DNA from: Cryptomeria japonica
Taxonomy: Eukaryota > Streptophyta > Pinopsida > Cupressales > Cupressaceae
Direction: 5' to 3'
Assembly: GCF_030272615.1 (NCBI RefSeq)
Contig: NC_081406.1
Location: 138,905,361-138,969,360 of the forward strand
Length of the DNA stretch: 64,000 nucleotides
Positions 23,555 through 36,080 of this stretch are shown here, piece by piece. The notes below the pieces were generated by a model. The model was not told where the DNA came from and made no database searches. It was given only the letters and a program-made list of their open reading frames with translations. The first letter of the stretch is position 1, and each line of letters starts with the position of its first letter. The translations under genes and the position numbers were made by a program.

Positions 23555-25493
23555 TCAACCTTGTAACTGGGTGGTTACAATTTGAAAAAGATCTCCCAAA
23601 ATTAAGTTTATACTATCCATAAACTTCTTGCTATCCTTTATTGTTGTCTCTGTTCTCTTCACTGTACCGGTGAGATGCTGCAAATGCTTTGCCGGTGTTT
23701 TCTTTCCCTGTATTAGTGCCTCAGATACTTCCTTCCGTAGTGATGCTAGATAGTCCATTCTTGGACTTAGTTTTAATCTCAAATGTTTTGCCTTATTCAC
23801 TATTCTTTCTCTCTCTCTTCCTAATTTAAGTAATTCTTCTTCAAAATTTGTTATCTTCTCTTCAAAAACTGATAGTGTATCAGGTGAGTTAACAAAATTA
23901 TCTACAAGTTTATTGATCTCATCTTGTACCTTGCTCATCTTCTCGTCTATATCTACAGTCAAAAAGTTTGTTTTACAGGTATCTTTGTACAGATTTTTGT
24001 ACTCTTTCAATAAATTACATAATTCCGGTAGAAGTGTGTCAAAATCTCTATTACACTTCTTTATTTGCTCATCAAAGAATTTCTGTTTTTCAATTTCTAC
24101 TTTATCCTTCAATGACTCTTCCTTTATTTTCTCAATATTTTCTGTGATATATTTAGATAGTGTATCAAGTTGTCCTAAAGAATCTTTATTGTCTATATTA
24201 CAGTTAGGAGCAATTACCTTCAAAATTGGTATGGTATCATTAATTGCTTTGTAAGCTTGTGAGCTGCAATCTATTATCTTTTTGATTGCATCTAATAGTA
24301 CCTCAGTCACATTAGTTGATTTGTAGCCTGATGATGAACCAACATTCTGAGTATCGGTGGAAATAACCAAGCCTGTATTGACCTCTGGTAGGTCTGTTTG
24401 TGTTTGCATTTCTCTAAGCAATGGTTTTTCTATTTCTCCAGTTGCCGGTGGCACTGTTTCCTTATGTTCCTATTCCTATTGTTGTTGTTCCTGTTCCGGT
24501 ACCTTTTTCTCTGTTTGTTGCATTGACTCAGTCTGAGTCTCTTCCTTTTGCTCTTTGTCTTCTGCTAGTTTCTCCTGTGTGTTTTCAGTTTGCTTAGCTA
24601 CCGGAGGCTCACTAGCCATGTCAGTCTTATCAGTTGTATCTTTGTCTACCACAATGTTGATCTTTTGAGTATCAACATCTACAGTATATAAGACTTCAGG
24701 ATTAGGATTATCATCCTCTACATCCATACTCTCAGCTGCCGGTTGATCTTCTGTAGTTGTTATTTTTATTGGTGGAGTAATCAAAGGAGGTGGGGGTAAG
24801 TTGTCTCTAACCTTGATACTAGGTGGTCCACCAACTTTACCTTTACCCTTGTCTCTATCTTTCTAATAAACTTTTATGGGTTTGGGGTTCCTGTACTCTT
24901 CTTGTTTTTCTTTCTAAACTAGGAATATATCCCATCCATTTTTTGTCTCCTCAGTCACCTCATTAACTCTTCCAACCATTAAGGCAATGTGCCGGTGTGC
25001 AATAGAAAATACTGACCGGTTGGCTTGAGCAATTAGGTCATCAATTTCTTTGGGTGAGTTTACTGGATATACAGCAAGTAGCTTTTCAATCTTTATTTTC
25101 TTATCCAGTTCTACTACTGCTTGTCTTCTTGCTTCCAATCTATTAAACAGTTCATCTGGTACATCATCTACAACTTCCATCAAAAATTTCTTATACATAT
25201 CCATATGCAATATAACACTATTTTCAACTTGTTATTTTTCATTAGCTGTTAAGGTGTCATATATTTTCTCTATGTTCTTCAATTTACCTTCCTCTGTAAT
25301 TTCATTCAACAGTATATCAAGAGGGGCCAAGTCTTTGTTTGTCCTCTTCTTCCTTTTGGGTGTAAGTTTCTTTTTCTTTGGTGTAGCCTTTCTTACTAGA
25401 GATCTCACTACTTGTTGTTTTTGTCTTGTCCTCCTGGGTGAGGGTGTGGTTGCCGGTGAGGCATCTCTTTTCCTTACATCTCTTTTGAAAGTT
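23555..25493 (-). pseudogene. Copia-4 ORF2, C-terminal part
   Basis: Continuation of the ORF that starts at 45507, beyond the Gypsy-2 insert. One frame runs from TFKRDVRKRD down to VTTQLQG and a stop at 23555. Order: a highly basic region (RKATPKKKKLTPKRKKR), an acidic/helical part (MYKKFLMEVVDDVPDELFNR), a Pro- and then Glu/Gln/Thr-rich linker, and about 250 residues of predicted coiled coil (24250-23600). Stops interrupt at about 25229, 24911, 24860 and 24470-24480; each is TAA/TAG where CAA/CAG would fit. No enzyme motif. The basic region could bind nucleic acid or direct nuclear entry (inference). Function unknown. Confidence 0.6.
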
Positions 25494-25498
25494 GTAGG

Positions 25499-26964
25499 TG
25501 TATGTGGGAAAAGCAGGTCGATAGAACTCAAAATGTGAAAAATGGAGCTCTAGGGAGCCTTGCTCACACACCCACAGGACTTCTTGGTGCAAGCTATGGA
25601 GTCATGAAGTATGGCTCAGCTTCCCAAGGTTGGTTCCATGGTTCTCTATCTTACACGGTCCCTCAAACCAATGTTTTTGCTCTCAGATCACTGAGCAAAA
25701 TGGTTTAGGGATGACAAATGCAAGAATGAGGGATGCTTTTGTTGATTTTAAGATGAAATGCATCCTAAACTATGCATGATCCTATAAATACAATAAACTA
25801 ATTATAAGATGACAAGATTGGCAAACAAGACTATCCTAGCGTGCTATATTAGTCTATGATTTAAGCTAAATGATAAGGAAAATACTCTAAACATGCATAT
25901 TTAGATTAATTCCTATTTAAAAGAGAGGCTAAATGATGAGCATATATGAAATATGAAATATTGAATGGATTTTAGTATAAGTGTGATGCTAAAGACTTGG
26001 ATCTCTAAAAATGGAGGAATGAGAGCTCTATTTATAGCAAAAATAGGGCAATGGATGGCCAGGATTGAAAGATTTAATCAAGGGTTAAGTTTGAAAGTTG
26101 GGAATCCATGTTTGCAATTGGCACCAATTAAATGGTGACAATTATCAACATAAGGTTGGTTGAGAGGAGATGTAAGAAGCATTAAATGCTTGAGAAGATC
26201 TCATGGTTACCCTAGGGGTTAAGGGTTAAGGTTAAGTTAGGGTTATCCATTGGATAAAGCTTTTATCCAAAGGATAAACTTTTGTGCAAAGGTTTAAGGA
26301 TAACCATGGTCAAAGCAATAAATGATTGATGAGACCCTTGGGTTACATGGAGGTTGAGTTTATGGAAATTATTTAACCATGTAAGAGGGTTGAGTTAACC
26401 ATTAATGGTTATGAAGACTTTGGGGACAAATTTGTAAGAGTCCTTCCAAATTTGGGGGTATTCAACAAGTTAGCTTGTTGAATGGATAAAGGCTTTAATG
26501 CCTTTTGAAGACTTTACTCCAAATTTGAGAAGTGACCTCCTCGAATTTAGGGAAAAGGGATAATGGATGGGTTTGGGTTAATTAATCAGGATTAGAAGAA
26601 TCTAGAAGAGGTTAGAAAGAGGGTTAGGATGCAAGTGGGAGAGGTGGATTTTGCAAATGGGTGAGGGAATATAGAATTAATTTAAAATAAATTGCTTTAT
26701 TTCAAATTGGTTGCAATTAAATAAATTAGATTTATTTAATTTAGGATAACTATTTTAATTAAATTTGAATTTAATTAAAAAGTGGACAGAGGCTTTAATT
26801 GAATAAAATGAATTTATCCTATTAAATGGCATAGTGAATTTAATTGAGTAATTTACTTAATTAAATAAAGGAATGCGGATAATTTAATTAAATTGGATTT
26901 AATTAAATAGAGAAATGAACATAAAATATTCATTTAGGAATATGGTCATTTTTATACATCTACA
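25499..26964 (-). repeat. Gypsy-2 3' LTR (1,466 bp)
   Basis: On the element strand starts TGTAGATG and ends CATACA. Matches 42679-44164 with roughly 2% point differences by eye and lacks a 20-base tandem duplication present there. TATA-like CTATAAATAG on the minus strand at 26028-26037. Includes a telomere-like GGGTTAAGGGTTAAGG stretch near 26215. Confidence 0.95.
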
Positions 26965-26978
26965 TTTTGCCCCTCTTT
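26965..26978 (-). other. Gypsy-2 polypurine tract
   Basis: Minus strand reads AAAGAGGGGCAAAA directly before the 3' LTR. Confidence 0.75.
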
Positions 26979-27312
26979 GAAGTGATGTGTGTGCACATGT
27001 TATTTCAAAGAAAATGATGTGTCGTTGTGATTTTATGATCAATGTCATTTTTATGAATTTTTATGTTGTGCCCCAGATTTGATGTGTGATGCCCCAAATT
27101 CGATAAACGGTGGTGATAATGCCCCCTCGGGAGATGAATCAAAATTTTGAAAATTTTGATTTGATTTGATGATTGCGTTTGCGGTGCAAAATTTTGGCTA
27201 GGTGGAATGTTTAAATTAATTCATCTCCTGATAATTGACGTGTTTCTGGGTATGAGGGAGACTACGAGCAAATTACATGCTCATTTCCCTAACCCTAATT
27301 TAATTTTTACCC

Positions 27313-27320
27313 TATAAAAG
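27313..27320 (+). promoter_or_regulatory. TATA box of the antisense PMD gene
   Basis: TATAAAAG within CCCTATAAAAGGG, on the strand opposite to gag-pol, 121 bases before the predicted ATG at 27441. A start of transcription near 27345-27350 would be expected. A short upstream ORF (ATG 27374, eight codons) precedes the main ATG. Confidence 0.5.
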
Positions 27321-27537
27321 GGAAAAAGTGCATTGTTTTGTCTCATTTGTGCTTGTTGACTTTGGAGAGAAAACAAATGCCTATTCCTTATTCTACGCAT
27401 TGATTCGAGCGCGTTCAGAGGCATTGGAGGCCTACCGCGTATGGACCACTGGTAAGTCAACCCTTTTGACCCCTTTTTGATTTTGAATTTGATCATTTTT
27501 GGTCAGTTTTTGATTTTGGAAATTCAGTTTTAACGTT

Positions 27538-27998
27538 TTAGCGCATAGAAGTCTTAGTTTAGCACATACGATAAATTCGGTAGCGCATAGGGTATCTTTT
27601 TAGGGTAGCGTTCGAAAATGTATAGGTTAGCGCATGAAATTTCTAGGTTAGCGCATGGTCGTAGGTTAGCGCATGTTGGACATAGGGTAGCGCTTCGGGT
27701 CAAAAAGGTAGCGCATAGGTTAAACCTAGCGCATAGAGTCCACATGGGGTCGCATGGGTAGGGGGATGTAGCGCGTAGGTTAGACCTAGCGCATAGGGTT
27801 AAATAGGTAGCGTAAGCATGGGGTAGGTTAGCACATGGGTTGGTTTTAGCACTTAGGGTAGATTAGTTGGCGCATGGAGAAAAAGAGATAGCGTGCAGAG
27901 TTAGTCTAGCGCATAGGGTAGATAGAATAGCGCATGGAGAAAACAGGTAGCGCATGGATATAGTTTAGTGCATAGCCAAGGTTAATTAGCGCATGGAT
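27538..27998 (+). repeat. Motif array A: TTAGCGCAT, dispersed
   Basis: About 14 exact TAGCGC cores plus some nine variants (TAGCAC, TAGTGC, TAGCGT, GGCGC) at uneven spacings of roughly 15-45 bases. The surroundings are often GGTTAGCGCATGG. It lies inside the predicted first intron of the antisense gene. Confidence 0.9.
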
Positions 27999-28238
27999 CG
28001 GGTTTTACAAGATTGAATGATTTTTGAATGTGGAAATGACATAGGATAAAGGTCAGTTCTGCCTGGAGAGGTGGATTTTTGCCATTTGCTAAGCCTGTTG
28101 TCATGTATTTGATAATTTGTCCCATATGAGTATTGATATAACTTGGTTTAATTTGCGATTTGTTCAAGTTATTGATGTAGATATATTAATGTGTTGTTTT
28201 GATCGAACATGATTTGATGTGCATCGTTTCAAGTTCAT

Positions 28239-28500
28239 ATGTGTGGAGCCTGATTTGTGTTACAAGCTGATATGAATGTGGAAACTTGAGTTGTTTTACA
28301 AGCTATATGAGTTGGAAACTTGAGTTGTTTTACAAGTTGATATGGGTGGGAGACTTGATTTGTTTTACAAGTTTATGTGATGTGGAGACTTGAGTTGTTT
28401 TACAAGTTTTGATATGGTTTTTGAAAACTTGAGTTGTGTTACAAGTTGATATGGAATGATATGATGTGGAACTTGATTAGATTTTGCAAATTGTTTCATG
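28239..28500. repeat. 35-bp tandem repeat, about six copies
   Basis: Unit around GAAACTTGAGTTGTTTTACAAG, with TACAAG recurring at 28261, 28297, 28331, 28366, 28401 and 28440 (intervals 34-39). Lies in the antisense intron, just before exon 2. Confidence 0.9.
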
Positions 28501-30540
28501 TTTTTGATGTGATTTTGATTTTGATATCTTTGTTTTGATTTGAAAACTGACATTGGACTTGTTTTTCTTTTTGACAAGAGCGATTGGGAGTGGTTTAGTT
28601 GCAGGAGCGGTTCCCCAGACCTTGGGCAGGCACAGGCTGACCTAGATGTTATTGAGAGATGCGGCTTATCATCTTTGTTGGATATGCCTTGGTTCATTGT
28701 GAATCGGGGTTTACTTACAGCGCTCGCTGAGAGATGGCATAGTGACACGAACACTTTTCACTTTGCTACTGGTGAGATGACAGTTACTCTAGAGGACTGT
28801 TACAGGATATTGCGGATTCCCGTAGCAAGTGCTATATTGCCATATGAGTAGACCAAGGAGGGTGGGACTGAGGCACTGCGGTGCATTTTTCATGATGAGA
28901 TAGTGTGCGGGTATGAGATCCTATGGCAGGAGTTCTTGGATCTGGACTATGCGCCTCTTCCGTTTGTACTAGCAGGTTTCATCAGTGGATTCCTTTGTCT
29001 TGACCGTAGGTTGAAGGGATTCTCTGTGGGTTGGGGATTGGTGCTCAAGGAGATGGTGACCCAGGGCCACAGGTTTTCTTAGGGATCAGCCATGTTAGCT
29101 CACTTGTATAGGGACCTACATGAGGTTGTGTATCTGGGTTACGACAGTTTGTCAGCTGGCATGACACTCTTACAGGTATGGTGTTGGGAGCACATTCTAA
29201 TAGTGAGGCCACTGGTGGATAGAGACAGGCTTGCTGGGTGGGCATATGCATATGGTTACAGGGGTCTAGTTGTCCAGCATAAGCTGGGCAAACTGGAGCA
29301 CTGGAGGAGGGTGCTGGATGACATAGATACGGTCATCTGGCGACCGTATATAGATTGTGAGGTCTGGGCCGAGGATGGGCTAGAGATGCCTTTTGTTTTC
29401 ATGAGTCAGTTTTTGATAGGGTGGATGCCCTTTGTGATTGAGAGATTCTAGGTGGGCAGGGTTTTGCGGCAGTATGGTCAGCAACAGGGTATACCATAGG
29501 GGACCTGCTTGTATGTGCGCCGGAGGTAGGACATACCAGATTGGGGCCCTACTATTGATAGTTGAGCAGTTGTAGAGGAGTTCTCCAGCTTAGTGGGTCA
29601 GATATGGGACTATGCTCCTGAGATACTAGATGTGGGGATGACCCATGAGTTTGCTAGTTTGTTCGCAGCTCGTGTTGTGGCCAGGATATCAGATCCTGAG
29701 GAGATGCAGCCTGCCTCTGATGATGATGAGGAGGATGTTGGGGGAGATGGTGATGATGGAGATGATGGAGACGGAGGAGGACAACGGGGGAGAGGATATC
29801 GGGGGAGGAGAGGAGACAGGGGTAGAGATGAGGGAGGTCGGGTGGAGAGAGCAGTTCAATGAGCTGTGATGGACAGAGGGAGAGGAGGGTTGGTGATCAG
29901 AGAAAGGGAGGAGGGGAGAGTGGGAGAGGTGATGGTAGTGGTGGGAGGGACAGATGATTGGAGGTGGCTAGCACAGAGGAGGAGGACTGATGAGTTACCG
30001 CCACCAACACCTAGGACAGGCAGAGGGATAGGGGGTACCCCTTCACAGGTGGCCCTATGGGTCTGAGTCCCGACACATGTGGAGGATGCTCAGATCAGGA
30101 CTTTGCAGTTGACAGTACAACAGCTGTAGGCACAACTATTGATGTAGCAGCGTCAGATTACTCAGCTGACCCTAGAGCGTGATACGGAGATAAAGTGGCA
30201 TGGTCGAGCGAAGGAGCTGGTAGTTAGCATTCAGAGAGTGGCAGCAGGTGATCCGATAGGGACATCATGAGAGAGATGTCTTTGAGAGTGAGAGAGGCGG
30301 AGTATTATCAACACCATTATGAGGATGTCGTGCCCAGGGAGCACAGAGTGTAGAGCTTCACACAGGTGAGATCAAGTCGATCTTGAGAGACTGGGTCACA
30401 GTCAAAGAGCAGAGGCGTGACGGGGCCCTCAAGACAGGATCCTCTTGGAGATCCAGGAGCTGGGACATCAGCTGCGAGACCATCCCCCTCAAGAGATAGT
30501 CATACTTGAGAGACGATGTCTCTATTGTATTTTGGATCAT

Positions 30541-31870
30541 TGTTTTGATTGTACTGGGCACAGACATGACAAATTTTGTACATTTTGATCATTTTTGATA
30601 GATATATAGATGACACCATTTTCTTTGATCATGTGATGTGTTATGGATGCATGTTCTATGTGTTCTTTCTTTACTTTATGATGATGCAATGCTTAGATAG
30701 ATGATATGATGAATGATGTAAATGTATGATTTGATATGCTGTGAGATGTATCTTGAAAATGAGATGTATGATAATGATGTGAGATGTATCTTGAAAATAA
30801 GATGTGGGATAATGATAATGATGTGCAACTAAATGAAAGATTTAAAATGATATGCAACTATTTGTAAAATGATATGCAACTATTTGTTTTTGGAGCATCC
30901 TCATTTTGTATTTGTCATCCCGATATAACCATATGTTATTTGCTTTCGATATAGGTATCATCATTGAGCATTGATTTGTTTGGGATATGTTGAAAATTTA
31001 TACAAGCATAATGGTATATCTGAACCATAATGACCTGAGAAAAATTTACATGATGTTTGATTTTGCAAGATAGCACAAGCGTCAAGGTATAATTGAACCA
31101 GGATGACCAGAGTGCGGATTGCGTATAAACAGACAAGATTAAACCATTTGGATGCATAAAGAGGAATCATGTCTTTAGTGATATTCGATGTATCACGTCT
31201 CGAGACAAGTATTTACATAGTACAAGTGATCGCCTCTCAGACAGAAGACTAATAAAATATTGGAGTTTTCCCATGATCTCTAGCTTTGAAGCTTTGTGAG
31301 AAAATGTAGAGAATCCAATAATTTAAAAAGTTCAAATGCAAAAATAGTCAAGACTTTATGCAATAATGCAACATTTAGTACTTCAGAAAATCATCCATCT
31401 TAGTATTTTTGTGATTCCTGTTCTAGCGATTCAATGTTTTGTTCTGTGATGGAGTAAGTTTTTGGTTGTTGGATGTGGTGTTTCTGAGTTTTGCAAATAG
31501 TTTTGATGTTTTGAATGTGTTGCAAGTTTTGACGATTTATTGTCCCTAGCTGGGTGTGCCTCTGGATGTGGATGTGCACAGTGATTACCAAGCCATGGTT
31601 TGATGTGGTAAAAGGATATATGGATAAACCAGGATAGTGACTATGCTAAGTATGTCCTGAATGGATATTTGTGATAAAATGTCGGGCGATGGCCAATAGT
31701 GTTCTACTGCAGAGATAAGGATGTGGATATAGATAAAGGAGCTATCCTTTCACAATAGCGCTTGTTACCAGGTTTTCACCAGTTGCTTTTATTGTACCTT
31801 TTTATTTGCTTTTTCTTGATTTTTTGATTTTTTTGTTTGTTTTGACTTTTTCTGTGCATTAGACTACTCA
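30541..31870. repeat. Gypsy-2 3' untranslated stretch with short tandem repeats
   Basis: No supported gene. Contains near-duplicate blocks around GTGAGATGTATCTTGAAAA (30739 and 30779) and two copies of AAAATGATATGCAACTATTTG (30846-30890). Hypervariable repeats between pol and the 3' LTR are known for Tat-lineage elements. Confidence 0.6.
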
Positions 31871-34800
31871 AGTGTAGTATTTCTTCAGATGAATTTTGTT
31901 AGTTGGTTTGTTGAGCACATCTCCTTCTAAAGTTGTAAGTTGATAAGCACCTGATCCATAGACTGATATGATGACATAGGGACTTAACCAGTTAGGTTCA
32001 AATTTCCCTTTCTTTTCTCGATCTTGCTGATTTCTTGGATTTTCTTTAAGGACTAGGTCACCAACTTTGAAGTTGCAAGGGATGACCTTGTGATTGTAGC
32101 TTCTGCATATGCATTGCTGATATGCTTTGAGATGAGTGTAAGCATGCTAACACCTTTCATCTAATAGTTCCAGTTCTTGTAGTCGGTTGACTCGATACTC
32201 TTCATTTGGAATTAAGCCTTTTAGAGAGACTCTGAGAGATAAAATTTCTACCTCCAGCGGTAAAATAGCTTTTGATCCATAGACCAATGAGAAAGGTGTG
32301 GCTCCTGTAGGTGTACAGATGCTAGTTCTGTATGCCCAAAGTGCTGGATTGAGTTGTATATGCCAATCTTTGCCTGCATCATTTACTGTTTTCTTGAGGA
32401 TTTTTAGTATTCTTTTGTTGGAGGCTTCTGCTTGACCATTCTCCTGGGGGTAGTATGGCATAGAGAACTGATGTTGTATTTTGAATTGCTCACATAGTTC
32501 TCGGACATCTTGGTTTTTGAATGGTTGTCCATTATCGGTGATGATGGAACTCAGAATACCATAGCTGTAGATCAGATAGTTCAGGATAAAAGACACAATT
32601 TGTTTTCCAGTTACTGTGGTCATGGGGACTACTTCTATCCACTTGGTAAAGTATTCTATTGCAGTTATAATGAACTTGTGTCCATTTGAAGATGAAGGAT
32701 GAATTTTGCCGACCAAGTCTAGTCCCCACTGACAAAAGGGCCAGGATGTTGTAAATGGCTGCAGTTCCTGTGCTGGTGCATGTCTTAGATTGCCATAGAT
32801 CTGGCACTTAGGATACTTCTTGGCAAAGTGGTAAGAATCTTTCTCCATTGTAGGCCAGTAGTATCCCATCCTTAGAATCTTTTTAGCAAGAGTAGTCCCA
32901 CTTGAATGTGTGCCACAAATACCTTTGTGAAGCTCATGTAAAGCAGAATCATATTCATTCTGATCAAGACAATGAAGAAGAGTACCATCTAGACCTCGAC
33001 GGTACAAAGTATCAGCAGTAAGGGTATAGCGGGCGGCTTGTCGAATAAAATTACGTTTTTGGTTATGAGATTGGTCAATGGGTAGGATGTTGTTCTTTAG
33101 ATAATCATATATCAGTCCATACAAAGGAGAATCCGAACCGGTTAAGACATAGACAACATGGGATTCAGAGTGGTCATAGGCTGGGGAGAACAGTTGCTCT
33201 ACCAGGAACTCGTAACGACTTTGTTGCTCTAGAATTTGTAGTAATGAAGCGATAGTAGCCATGGCATCGACTGCTTTGTTGTTCAACCTTGGTATTTGCT
33301 CGAAGGTGATGTGTCTGAAATACTGTTTCAAGTCATCCACCATTCACTTGTAGGGTAGTAGCTTGTCATCCTTTGTCTGATAGTTGTTGTTGATTTGATT
33401 GACGACTAGTTGTGAATCTCCATAGACCATTAACTCTATGATTTTCCATTCTACGACCATCTTGATGCCTATAACCAATGCCTCATATTCAGCCACATTA
33501 TTTGTGCATGGGAACATAAGCTGATATGATCTTGGTATAGTATGCCCTTCAGGAGTGATGAATAGAATGCTAGCACCTAAACCATGTTTTGTGTAGGATT
33601 CGTCAAAGTATAGGGTCCATTGTGTAGTAGAAATAGCAAGAACGTCCCTGTCTAGAAATTCAATCTCCATAGTTTATTTTCCTGGTAGCGGTGCTTCAGC
33701 TAGTTGATTTGCAATTGCTTGTCCTTTGATAGCTCTTCGTTCTGTGTAGTGGATGTCAAATTCATTGAGAATCATGACCCATTTAGCCAACCAGTCGGTA
33801 AGAGCTGCCTTGCTGAGTAGATATTTTAGAGGATCAATTTTTGCCACTAACTTAATTGTGTGTGCTAGCATATAATGTCGGAACTTTTGAGATGCAAAGA
33901 CTACTGTTAGACAAGCCTTCTCAATGAATGTATAGTTGAGTTCATAGCCATTCAATGTCCTGCTGATGTAGTATATGGCTCACTCCTTTCCTTGTTGATC
34001 TTCTTGTGCCAACAGTGCCCCCAGTGATATATCTATTGTTGAAATATATAGAATAAGGGGCTTTCCTACTACCAGTGGTACTAGAACTGGTGGGTTCATC
34101 AGATACTGTTTGATTTGATAAAAAGATTCTGCACACTTGGCCTCCCATCTGAAGGGTACATTTTTATGGAGTAAATGATTGAATGGTAGACTTTTATTAG
34201 CTAGTTGAGCAATGAATCACCTGATTGATTGGAGTCATCCTTGTAGAGATCTGAGCTGACTGATATTCTTTGGTGGTGGCATCTCCATAATGGCTTGTAC
34301 CTTTGCTGGATCCACTTCAATACCTTTAGTTGAGACAATGTAGCCTAGTAACTTTCCTGATGTAACCCCGAAGACACACTTCTTAGGGTTTAGCCTGACT
34401 TGGAATTTCTCCAATCGATCAAAGATCTTTGTTAGGATGCTAAGATGTTCTACTCTGGTAAAGGATTTAGCTAGTAGATCGTCCACATAGTCTTCCATGA
34501 AGGTATGCATCATGTCATGAAAGATTGTTGTCATTGATCTTTGATAAGTAGCCCCTGCATTCTTTAAGCCAAAAGGCATAACATTCCCATAGTATGTTCC
34601 CCAAGGATAGGTAAACATTGTTTTATCTTGATCCTCTGGGGCTATTTTTATTTGATTATAGCCTGAAAAACTGTCCATTAGTGAGAACATTGCATGGCCC
34701 GCTGTGAGGTCTACAATTATGTTGATACTGGGCAGAGGAAAGTCATCCTTTGGATAGGCTTTGTTGATATCTCTGAAATCAGTGTAGATTCTGATACTGT

Positions 34801-35692
34801 CGTCTGGTTTTGATACTGGTACTATATTGGAAATCCATTCTGCATAGTCAATGGGTCGGATGAATACGACATCTAATAGTTTCTTCAGTTCAGCCTTGAC
34901 CATGAGTGCCACCTATGGATTCATATTTCATAGTTTTTGCTTGATTGACTTAACTCCTGGAGAGATGGACAAGTGATGCATGATTAAGTGTGGATCAATT
35001 CTGGGCATATCTGCATATGACCAAGCAAAGTTAATTTGTTTTTCTTTAAAAAAGATGAGAAATGCCGATCTTTCCTCCTCTATCAGAGATTCTACCAGGT
35101 GTATGTTTTTGATTGCTTTTGTAGTACCAATGTTGATTGAATGAGTGGGCTCAATCAATATGGGTGATCGCTCATGAAGATGTTCAGGAAGAGTGTCCAG
35201 TCTCCCATCCTTAGGTGCCTTAAAAAGGTTTTCATCCTCAGATGCATCCTTTATTTTTACTTTTTTGTGATCTAGAGCTGCCATTGATTGGTTTTCAGCA
35301 TCAGATCTTTTATTTGGTTCATTTTTGCGACTGAGAGATTTGTCACTCCTTGGTTTGCAGATATCGTTACTTTGTTCACTGGTATAGCCTATTTTCGGGT
35401 TAACAGTACATAGGTAGTGGATAATATATTCATCGTCTGGGAAAATTGGTATATCATGTATTTCAAGTTTGTCCCAGTCAATGAGGTTGGGAAAGACAAG
35501 TGACAAGGAATCATTCGGTGGATCAAGTTCTGCCACTGTAAGTGTCAAGATAGAGGTTTCATCGTGATTGGTCTTGGTTTTAAAGAAGTCAAGGATTTCA
35601 TCGAGGTCTTCAATGATCTTCTGTATAGACTTGTTGATAATGTTTCTGTTCGCTTTCCTTGGCGTAATAGATATTCTGTGGTCCAAATTCAA
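31870..35692 (-). pseudogene. Gypsy-2 Pol: RT, RNase H, second RNase H, integrase
   Basis: Nearly all in one minus-strand frame. RT 34912-34235 has DFRDINKAYPKDDFPLP, FSLMDSFSGYNQI and YVDD, all catalytic Asp present. The RT-linked RNase H (34150-33674) leads, after a linker, to a second RNase HI (33670-33200) with D-E-D-D in YFDES, NNVAEYEAL, YGDSQL and NNKAVDA. Integrase follows (33100-32147) with WGLDLVG, ITDNG and NGQAEASNK (D, D, E intact) and a C-terminal domain to about 31870 (WLSPYVI, NKIHLKKYY). Single stops occur near 34918, 34230, 33980, 33672, 33342 and 32147, mostly TGA/TAG/TAA where Arg, Trp or Gln is expected. A two-RNase-H layout marks the Tat lineage. Pol is offset by one frame from gag-protease near 35.69 kb. 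Confidence 0.93.
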
Positions 35693-36080
35693 GAGGTCTA
35701 TCTTCTACATTATGCTCTTCCTAAGAAAGGGATATGGAGCTAGTATTGTCAGTGATATCTCTAGTAGCGTTTGAGTAGCTACCCCATTCATATTCATTTG
35801 AATCAGTCTCTGAGACATCATCCCAGATTCTATCAATGCTATAAATAGGTATGTTGTATGGTGAAAATAGATCTTTGATGATGGATACCAGTTTGATAGT
35901 TTTTGCTGATTCGGTGTCGAATCCTGCTTCTACTTTTTGTATTTATTCATAGACTGTGCCTCCTTGGGGATGAATAATGGTATTAGGAGATGATTCTATT
36001 GGTTTTTGAGATATTGGTGTTTGAATATGAGCTACTGCTGTAGATATGGCCTTATTGTGACTGAGAAGCTTTTCCTGATG

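Larger units (their letters stand above)
27441..30540 (+). pseudogene. Antisense spliced gene for a plant-mobile-domain protein
   Basis: Predicted exon 1 is 27441-27451 (ATG GAC CAC TG). The intron is 27452-28604, GTAAGT to TTGCAG; joining it completes a Trp codon and runs into exon 2 (28605-) in the PMD frame, SGSPDLGQAQADL. Exon 2 shows the PMD core (LLTALAERWHSDTNTFHF, then GEMTVTLEDCYRIL), a second half (MLAHLYRDLHEVVYLG, VWCWEHILIVRP), an acidic then RG-rich linker (29700-29860) and a coiled coil (30070-30260). One frame holds from 28605 to about 30260, broken only by stops (28849, 29080, 29449, 29497, 29527, 29563, 29860, 30064 and others); a frame change follows near 30265. PMD proteins act in silencing and meristem upkeep (MAIN family) and also occur inside plant transposons. 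It lies between pol and the 3' LTR, opposite in sense. Confidence 0.7.
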
